From JANPCX01 sp046049865 (GTDB lineage Bacteria > Pseudomonadota > Gammaproteobacteria > Burkholderiales > Burkholderiaceae_C): a stretch of DNA of 18,808 bases. The translations under genes were made by a program, and so were the position numbers. How positions within the stretch are numbered: position 1 is the first letter of the stretch; every line of letters begins with the position of its first letter. Below are positions 15,001 through 18,808 of the stretch, in pieces. The stretch is from contig JBJOQO010000062.1 of assembly GCA_046049865.1 (NCBI GenBank), positions 1-18,808 of the forward strand. Direction: 5' to 3'. The notes below the pieces were generated by a model, which was given only the letters and a program-made list of their open reading frames with translations, made no database searches and was not told the origin of the DNA.

Positions 15001-15650
15001 ACCACTTCTTGAATCGTTTTCACCCCCGCCCACACGCCAGAAAAGCGGCTCATGGCGAAGGCGTGTAGGCCCATGTCCAGAATGTCTTGCACGCTGCTCG
15101 GGAAAAACACGGGCAAGCCGCAGGCTTTGAAGATGTGATCGCTTTGGTGGGCGGCGGTGGAGCTTTTGGCAATGTGGTCGTCGCCCGCAATGGCAATCAC
15201 ACCACCGTGTTTCGACGTGCCCGCCATGTTGGCGTGCTTGAACACATCGGAGCAGCGGTCCACGCCCGGGCCTTTGCCGTACCAAATGCCAAACACACCA
15301 TCGAACTTGTTGCCTTGGGGGAAGAGGTCGAGCTGCTGCGTGCCCCACACCGCGGTGGCGCCCAACTCTTCGTTCACGCCGGGCTGAAAAATAATGTTCT
15401 GTGCGGCCAGGTGTTTTTTGGCTTGCCACAAGGCTTGATCGTAAGTTCCGAGCGGCGAGCCCCGGTAGCCGCTGATGAACCCGGCGGTGTTCAAACCTTG
15501 TAATGCATCACGCTGGCGCTGCAGCATGGGCAGTCGCACCAGGGCTTGCACGCCACTCATGAAGGCTCGGCCATGGCCCAGGCTGTATTTGTCGTCGATG
15601 GTGACGGTCTCCAGCAACTGGCGGATGGACTCGGGCAAGGGGGCGTTCAT
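12060..15650 (-). CDS. Indolepyruvate ferredoxin oxidoreductase, single-chain (alpha/beta-fused)
   Basis: This 1196-aa 2-oxoacid oxidoreductase converts indolepyruvate and other aryl-pyruvates to the acyl-CoA in the cytoplasm. The order is an N-terminal TPP-pyrimidine domain (about 20-400; GYRGSPLGTYDQALW, GVNEELGATAVWGTQQ). Next comes a TPP-binding domain from about residue 470 (CSGCPHNTS, GGIGCHYMATWMDR, LGDGTYFHSG, LYNDAVAMTGGQQ). A ferredoxin-like segment at about 670-710 has CEGCGDCSVQSNC and CNKDYSCVKGFCPSF for iron-sulfur clusters. The gamma domain from about 765 contains GVGGTGVITIGQLLG and QKGGATWSHIQI, and a C-terminal domain follows. The start at 15650 (MNAPLPES) has GGAGA about 9 nt upstream; the frame stays open 68 codons further but without family sequence. 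The divergent Lrp/AsnC gene is its probable regulator. It probably serves aromatic amino-acid catabolism. Confidence 0.95.
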   Translation of the reverse strand: MNAPLPESIRQLLETVTIDDKYSLGHGRAFMSGVQALVRLPMLQRQRDALQGLNTAGFISGYRGSPLGTYDQALWQAKKHLAAQNIIFQPGVNEELGATAVWGTQQLDLFPQGNKFDGVFGIWYGKGPGVDRCSDVFKHANMAGTSKHGGVIAIAGDDHIAKSSTAAHQSDHIFKACGLPVFFPSSVQDILDMGLHAFAMSRFSGVWAGVKTIQEVVESASSVFVDPDRVNIVIPTDFPMPEGGLHIRWPDAPLEQEARLMDHKWYAALAYVRANKLNYNVIEGQNDRFGLIASGKAYNDTRQALHDLGLDDDVCRQLGIRLHKVNVVWPLEATITRAFAQGLQEILVVEEKRQVIEYQLKEELYNWRADVRPNVLGKFDEAEGDADRDGPYGGHGGEWSRPNPSQNWLLRAQADLTPAIIAKAIAKRLKKLGVDADTAARMDERIRMIEAKERSLTTVDLTGAERTPWFCSGCPHNTSTKVPEGSRALGGIGCHYMATWMDRSTVTFSQMGGEGVAWVGQAPFTTDSHVFSNLGDGTYFHSGLLAIRQSIAAGVNITYKVLYNDAVAMTGGQQVGERPEGHSVLQIMQSLKAEGVTKLVIVTDEPQKYQGVDLLAGVTVHHRDELDALQRQFRDIKGTTAIIYDQTCATEKRRRRKRGKLVEPAKRVVINELVCEGCGDCSVQSNCLSVEPLETEFGRKRQINQNTCNKDYSCVKGFCPSFVTVEGGQLKSAKKSKTERPNPFSLPALSEPQLPVAESPWGIIVAGVGGTGVITIGQLLGMAAHLEGKGIVTQDAAGLAQKGGATWSHIQIANCMEAIHTTKVGTAEADLIIGCDPLVAANKATLATMVAGRTYVALNSHASPTATFVTQPNWQSPAGNCESAITSAVGAQSVGHVNADELATTLLGDSLYANPLMLGYAWQQGRIPLSHAALMRAIELNNVQIDNNKAAFEWGRRAAHDLTAVRKLMQPAQVIQFVKKAGNVDDMVQQRVDFLTGYQNAAYATSYQQFVARVRAAEAPLGSTKLTQAVARYLFKVMAYKDEYEVARLHTDPSFVAKIAAQFEGDYKLHHHLAPPLLAKKNQKGELVKQPFGPWVRSSFKLLAKLKGLRGSAFDIFGKTEERRMERALIQQYRVCIEELLQGLRDDNLSLAVQIASIPEDIRGYGHVKERHLAAARPKWEALMVQWRDARRQCAA

Positions 15651-15751
15651 GGCAGCTTTTCTCCGCAGCAGGTGGTGCGTCAGAGTGTAGAGAATCGGCT
15701 CCGTGAAGTCTTTTCTATTAGTGCGCCATTTGACGGGTTTACAGCAAGGAT

Positions 15752-15772
15752 GTTTCTCTAGAGGATAGAAAC
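15752..15772. promoter_or_regulatory. Inverted repeat in the oxidoreductase/lrp intergenic region
   Basis: GTTTCT (15752-15757) and AGAAAC (15767-15772) form a perfect 6-bp inverted repeat with a 9-bp spacer, located 21 bp before the lrp ATG and about 100 bp before the oxidoreductase ATG. Lrp/AsnC proteins bind such AT-leaning dyads of about 15-21 bp, so this is the best operator candidate in the 142-bp divergent region. No clear consensus promoter hexamers could be assigned on either strand. Confidence 0.4.
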
Positions 15773-15792
15773 AATGCAAAATATAGCCAATC

Positions 15793-16359
15793 ATGAGCAT
15801 TTCAGGGAAATCCCGTAGCGCCACACCGAGCACCGCAGTCGAGCCCGCCGCCACACACGGCGAGGCGCTGGACCGCTACGACATTGCCATCTTGCGCGAG
15901 TTGCAGCGCGACGCCAGGTTGGCCAACGCCGAACTCGCCAGCCGCATTGGCCTGTCAGCCGCGCCCACCTGGCGGCGCGTGAAGTGGCTGGAGGAACAAG
16001 GTTTCATCACCGGCTACCGCGCCGAGATCGACAGGCGCAAAGTCGGCCTCGGTGTGTTGGCTTTTGTGCGCATCGACGCCGACCGCAACACCCGCTCGTC
16101 CACCTTCGAGTTAGAGGAAGCCATACGCAAGGTGCCCGAGGTCATCTCCTGCCACTACATCTCAGGCTCGGGCACGTTCGAGCTGCAGGTGATGACGACC
16201 GACCTCGACGCTTTCTCCCACCTGTCCCTGGACGTGCTGATGAACCTGCCCCATGTGAAAGACCTGCACACCAGTTTTTCGTTGGGTGAGGTCAAGGCCG
16301 AGGGGGCGTTGCCGTTGCGGCATTTGGATACGCTGGCTGGGGGAAAACTGTCGCCTTGA
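15793..16359 (+). CDS. Lrp/AsnC family transcriptional regulator
   Basis: This 188-aa regulator has an N-terminal helix-turn-helix (about residues 28-80; DRYDIAILRELQRDARLANA and LASRIGLSAAPTWRRVKWLE with a wing at QGFITGYRAEID) followed by an RAM/AsnC ligand-binding domain (about 85-170; CHYISGSGTFELQVMTTDLD, AFSHLSLDVLMNLPHVKD). A non-conserved 28-residue N-terminal extension precedes the HTH. The ATG at 15793 has no evident Shine-Dalgarno. These proteins form dimers or octamers and respond to amino acids or their oxoacids. Sitting divergent to an indolepyruvate oxidoreductase, it most likely senses an aromatic amino acid or aryl-pyruvate and controls that gene. Codons 120-148 are nearly identical to the last bases of the window. 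It ends 10 bp from the convergent sigma-factor gene. Confidence 0.93.
   Translation: MSISGKSRSATPSTAVEPAATHGEALDRYDIAILRELQRDARLANAELASRIGLSAAPTWRRVKWLEEQGFITGYRAEIDRRKVGLGVLAFVRIDADRNTRSSTFELEEAIRKVPEVISCHYISGSGTFELQVMTTDLDAFSHLSLDVLMNLPHVKDLHTSFSLGEVKAEGALPLRHLDTLAGGKLSP
16149..16235 (+). repeat. Internal lrp segment repeated at the window end (copy 1)
   Basis: These 87 bases inside the lrp gene recur in the same orientation at 18722-18808 with one difference (A at 16159 against G at 18732). The stretch 16160-16235 is a perfect 76-bp match. This copy is part of an intact gene. Confidence 0.95.
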
Positions 16360-16369
16360 AACAAGCGGG

Positions 16370-17590
16370 TCAACCCAGGCCTTGCAAGCGTCCTGCCAGG
16401 AACAGGCGGTCACTCTCTTGGTTCGCCAGCGCGATGGCTTGATCGTAGGCCTGCCGCGCCGCTTCTATCTGGCCTGCCATTGAGAGCACAGCGGCGCGCG
16501 CCGCGTGAAACGGCTGGAAGTCGGCCAGCGGCTCACGCAGCTCTTGCAGCGTGGCCAGGGCCGCAGCCACCAGGCCGTTTTCGGACAGCGCAACCGCGTG
16601 GTTGACGCGCACCACTGGCGTGGGCTCCAGGGGAAGCAGGGCGGTGTAGAGTTGCAAGATCTGGGGCCAGTCGGGCCCGGGTTCGGCCATTTGGCAGGCG
16701 CTGATCGCGGCTTTGATCTGGAACGGCCCAGCCCTTTTACGCCGCAGCGCCGCTTCCAGCCGTTGCCGCCCTTCGGCTTCTTCGTCGCGGTTCCAGAGTT
16801 TGCGGTCTTGTTCGGCGGGCGGCACGGTGGCCCCGCTGGCGTTCACGCGCGCGGCACGGCGTGCGTTGGTCAGCAGCATCAGGGCCAGCGCGCCTTCGAT
16901 CTCGGGCTGCGCGGGGCACAGGGCGTCGAGCAAGTGCGCCAGAAACAGCGCCTCGCCGCAAAGGTCGCGCGTTTCGTCGGGTGCGGGGGTGTAGCCGGTG
17001 GTGAAGATCAGGTAGACGGTGGTCAGCACCGCCTGCAGCCTGTCGTGCCAATGTTCGGGCGGTGGCACGGTGTAGGCGATGCCGGCACTCGCGATCTTGG
17101 TTTTGGCGCGGGTGAGGCGCTGGCCCATGGTGGTTTCGTTGTCGAGAAAGAGGCGAGCGATTTCGCTCGTCGACAGGCCGCAGACCGTGCGCAGCGTCAG
17201 CGCTACGCGCGATTTGAGCTCCAACGCGGGGTGGCAGCAGGTGAAGATCAAACGCAATCTCTCGTCGGGAATGGGTTCGGGTTCGTCCTGGCCCAGCAGC
17301 TCGTTGACCAGGTGCATCGCCGCTTCGCGCTCGGCGTCTCGACCCTCGGCGCGCAACTGGTCGAGCGCTTTGCGGAAGGCGACGCGGATCAGCCAGCCCT
17401 GCGGCGACTGGGGCAGGCCGTCGCGGGCCCAGTGGCTCAGGGCCGAGAGGCTGGCTTCCTGCAGGGCGTCTTCGGCGCGCTGGAACGAGCCGAGGCGGTG
17501 CGTCAGCGCGGCCATCAGCCGCCCCCGGTCGTGGCGCAAGACGGTTTCCAGCGCCTGGACAACCGCGATGGCCTGGGCGGGGGCGCTCAT
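16370..17590 (-). CDS. ECF42-type RNA polymerase sigma factor
   Basis: This is a 406-aa extracytoplasmic-function sigma factor with a long C-terminal extension. Region 2 lies at about residues 20-85 (HRLGSFQRAEDALQEASLSA, GWLIRVAFRKALDQLR). Region 4 lies at about 130-170 (LRTVCGLSTSEIARLFLDNE, TTMGQRLTRAKTKI). The extension from about 180 contains VYLIFTTGYTPA and CGEALFLAHLL, then ANHA-type helical repeats (VVRVNHAVALSENG, FHAARAAVLSMAG) that look TPR-like. Long extensions and a neighbouring DGPF protein define the ECF42 group. These lack a classical anti-sigma factor, and the extension is thought to control activity. ATG 17590 lies 13 bp after the DGPF stop. It is the third gene of the MAPEG-DGPF-sigma operon, probably autoregulated from the element at 18451-18478. 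Confidence 0.92.
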   Translation of the reverse strand: MSAPAQAIAVVQALETVLRHDRGRLMAALTHRLGSFQRAEDALQEASLSALSHWARDGLPQSPQGWLIRVAFRKALDQLRAEGRDAEREAAMHLVNELLGQDEPEPIPDERLRLIFTCCHPALELKSRVALTLRTVCGLSTSEIARLFLDNETTMGQRLTRAKTKIASAGIAYTVPPPEHWHDRLQAVLTTVYLIFTTGYTPAPDETRDLCGEALFLAHLLDALCPAQPEIEGALALMLLTNARRAARVNASGATVPPAEQDRKLWNRDEEAEGRQRLEAALRRKRAGPFQIKAAISACQMAEPGPDWPQILQLYTALLPLEPTPVVRVNHAVALSENGLVAAALATLQELREPLADFQPFHAARAAVLSMAGQIEAARQAYDQAIALANQESDRLFLAGRLQGLG

Positions 17591-17603
17591 GCCTTGCCTG
17601 GAA

Positions 17604-17966
17604 TCAGGTGTTGGCCGGGTTGTAGTCCATCAGGGGCCGCACTTCGACGGTGCCGAATGCCGCCACCGGGATCTGCGCCGCGTAGCGCAGGGCGGTGTCG
17701 AGATCGGGCAGGTCGAGCACGTAGTAGCCGCCCAGGTGTTCGCGGGTTTCGGCAAACGGGCCGTCCATGGTTTCGACCTTGCCGCCGCGCACTTTGAGGG
17801 AGGTGGCGGTTTCAACACCTTGCAGGCCTTCGCCGCCACGCAAAATGCCGTCCGTCCTGGCCTTTTCGCTGAAGGCGGCAAAGTCGGCCATCATGGTCTG
17901 GAACTCGGGCGTGCCGTAGGTAGGCTCGGACTCTGGGGTGCTGTATAGCAAGAACATGTATTGCAT
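17604..17966 (-). CDS. DGPF/YciI-like domain protein
   Basis: This 120-aa protein has the YciI-like ferredoxin fold. The family signature METMDGPFAET-type block is visible as VETMDGPFAETREHLGGYYV, with MQYMFLLYSTPE at the start and a VEVRPLMDY end. DGPF proteins are the conserved partners of ECF42 sigma factors; their biochemical role is unknown. The ATG at 17966 is set by GGAG 8 nt upstream, which rules out an upstream in-frame ATG at 18035. It is 58 bp downstream of the MAPEG gene and 13 bp upstream of the sigma factor, so all three are likely co-transcribed. Confidence 0.92.
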   Translation of the reverse strand: MQYMFLLYSTPESEPTYGTPEFQTMMADFAAFSEKARTDGILRGGEGLQGVETATSLKVRGGKVETMDGPFAETREHLGGYYVLDLPDLDTALRYAAQIPVAAFGTVEVRPLMDYNPANT

Positions 17967-18024
17967 GGTGAATTCTCCAAAGGGTTCTGGGAACAATGAA
18001 ACTGGGGGTTGAGGAAAGGCGGCG

Positions 18025-18417
18025 TCACAGGCCAAACGACGTGACGAGCAGGCAGCCCATCACATTGAGTAGCGCCAGCAGGCTGGCCGTATTGCCGATG
18101 TAGCGCGCTGGGTGGGCGGCGTTGCCCGCCTTGAGCCCCAGCGGGTGGATCAGTCGCCCGGCCAGCAGCAGGGCGCCGGAGGCGTGCAGCCAGGGGTCCC
18201 CCGCGCCGTTGCCCTCGGCCAGCGCCATCAGCAGGATCACCCAGGGCGCCCATTCAATGAAATTGCCGTGCTGGCGCACACGTTCATGCAGCGCGGGGTT
18301 GCCCGCATCGCCGATGGACACCTTGAGGTTGGCTCGCATCATGGAGACCCGGAACCAGAGAACCAGGCCCAACAGGGCCAGGGGAAACGCGTAGAGGGCA
18401 GTGATTTGGAAAGCCAT
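18025..18417 (-). CDS. MAPEG family membrane protein
   Basis: This is a 130-aa integral membrane protein with four hydrophobic segments (about 5-25, 57-70, 78-95 and 108-130). It carries the MAPEG hallmarks RVRQHGNFIEWAPWVILLMA and an RLIHPLGL/NAAHPARYIG block. Family members include microsomal glutathione transferases and bacterial detoxification proteins; whether this one uses glutathione cannot be told. The ATG at 18417 has a strong AAAGGAG ribosome binding site 5 nt upstream. It is the first gene of a minus-strand operon with the DGPF protein and the ECF42 sigma factor, an arrangement that points to a stress-detoxification output. Confidence 0.9.
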   Translation of the reverse strand: MAFQITALYAFPLALLGLVLWFRVSMMRANLKVSIGDAGNPALHERVRQHGNFIEWAPWVILLMALAEGNGAGDPWLHASGALLLAGRLIHPLGLKAGNAAHPARYIGNTASLLALLNVMGCLLVTSFGL

Positions 18418-18450
18418 GACAACTCCTTTTGTTGGTGATTGGCATACTAA

Positions 18451-18478
18451 GACGCCGCCGACCAGCCGGATTTCGACA
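18451..18478 (-). promoter_or_regulatory. Candidate ECF42-type promoter for the MAPEG-DGPF-sigma operon
   Basis: On the minus strand TGTCGA (18478-18473), an 18-nt spacer, and CGTC (18454-18451) match the ECF42 target motif as I recall it (TGTCGA at -35 and CG[A/T]C at -10). It would start transcription near 18445, roughly 28 nt before the MAPEG ATG and 12-18 nt before its Shine-Dalgarno. It is the only such pair found upstream of this operon. The match is by eye; strength and use are untested. Confidence 0.6.
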
Positions 18479-18650
18479 TCATGAAGAAAAATTTTTCAGG
18501 CAACCAAAGCGTTGCCCGATCGGCTGCAGTTCCTGAACCAGCCATAGGGCTTGAGTAGGCCTCAAAGCATGGTCAGCTTCTGCGCCCGGTTAAGGATGCT
18601 CTGCATAACTCTTGCGAGGCTGTGTCACGGCGGATCGGGATGGGCTACAA

Positions 18651-18701
18651 GGCGCTTTTTTGCGGCCAATAGCTTGGGCTATTGGCAAGAAAAGCAACGC
18701 C
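18651..18701. repeat. Long imperfect stem-loop
   Basis: A perfect 9-bp stem GCCAATAGC (18665-18673) / GCTATTGGC (18678-18686) with a TTGG loop is extended by GCTTTT (18654-18659) / AAAAGC (18690-18695) and GGCG (18651-18654) / CGCC (18698-18701). No T-run follows on either strand, so it is a poor intrinsic terminator. It lies just before the lrp-derived repeat. The rest of 18479-18650 shows nothing recognisable. Confidence 0.55.
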
Positions 18702-18721
18702 GTAGACTGCCCGAGTCCGTG

Positions 18722-18808
18722 CTGCCACTACGTCTCAGGCTCGGGCACGTTCGAGCTGCAGGTGATGACGACCGACCTCGACGCTTTCTCCCACCTGTCC
18801 CTGGACGT
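18722..18808 (+). repeat. lrp-derived segment at the window end (copy 2)
   Basis: It matches 16149-16235 at 86 of 87 positions, same orientation, 2573 bp downstream, and runs to the last base. Translated in the lrp frame it reads CHYVSGSGTFELQVMTTDLD and AFSHLSLDV, with one Ile-to-Val change. Upstream, only TGCCCGAG is shared (18708-18715 and 16133-16140) before the sequences diverge, so no intact lrp start precedes it. It is either a gene fragment, the start of a chimeric second copy, or a contig end in a repeat. Confidence 0.85.

Noticed and set aside
15651..15854. 68-codon N-terminal extension of the oxidoreductase
   Set aside because: It crosses the divergent promoter and the lrp start, shows no family sequence, and a good ribosome binding site precedes the ATG at 15650.
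16505..17797. 430-codon open frame on the plus strand opposite the sigma factor and DGPF genes
   Set aside because: It mirrors two well-recognised minus-strand genes; the translation is Gly/Gln/Arg-rich with no domain.
18651..18701. Intrinsic terminator
   Set aside because: The stem is strong but no U-tract follows it on either strand.

Overview
The window comes from a GC-rich betaproteobacterium, most likely Burkholderiales/Comamonadaceae. This rests on codon use, on protein types such as the single-chain indolepyruvate ferredoxin oxidoreductase beside an Lrp/AsnC regulator, and on the phosphonate gene set. The exact genus cannot be read from the sequence.

Positions 1-8000 look like a phosphorus-scavenging region. 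The 3' end of phnM (C-P lyase pathway) enters from the left. It is followed by a 268-bp fold-back element and a small PNPOx-type flavoprotein gene that takes its ATG from that element. On the minus strand lies phnC-phnD-phnE plus an HD-domain phosphonate oxygenase-like gene. phnC carries one in-frame TAG at exactly the codon expected for the Walker B catalytic glutamate. Diverging from phnC is a diacylglycerol glycosyltransferase of the MGDG-synthase type. Convergent with that gene is a calcineurin-like phosphoesterase resembling PlcP of the phosphate-starvation lipid-remodelling pathway. Two good Pho-box matches sit back to back in the 376-bp phnC/glycosyltransferase intergenic region, each about 10 nt from a plausible -10. 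Phosphonate uptake and replacement of phospholipids by glycolipids may therefore be switched on together.

Positions 7100-10700 hold an XRE-type regulator upstream of the plcP-like gene, a divergent LplT-like MFS/PlsC acyltransferase fusion, and a small lipoprotein. Positions 10689-16359 hold a YjjJ/HipH-type HipA kinase with its own DNA-binding domain and repeat-rich promoter, a 1196-aa indolepyruvate ferredoxin oxidoreductase, and a divergent Lrp/AsnC regulator.

Positions 16370-18480 are a minus-strand operon MAPEG - DGPF/YciI - ECF42-type sigma factor. A TGTCGA-N18-CGTC element upstream suits autoregulation by the sigma factor. The last 87 bases of the window repeat an internal piece of the lrp gene with one mismatch, so either a partial duplication brackets this operon or the contig ends in a repeat. 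No rRNA, tRNA, CRISPR array or transposase gene was seen.
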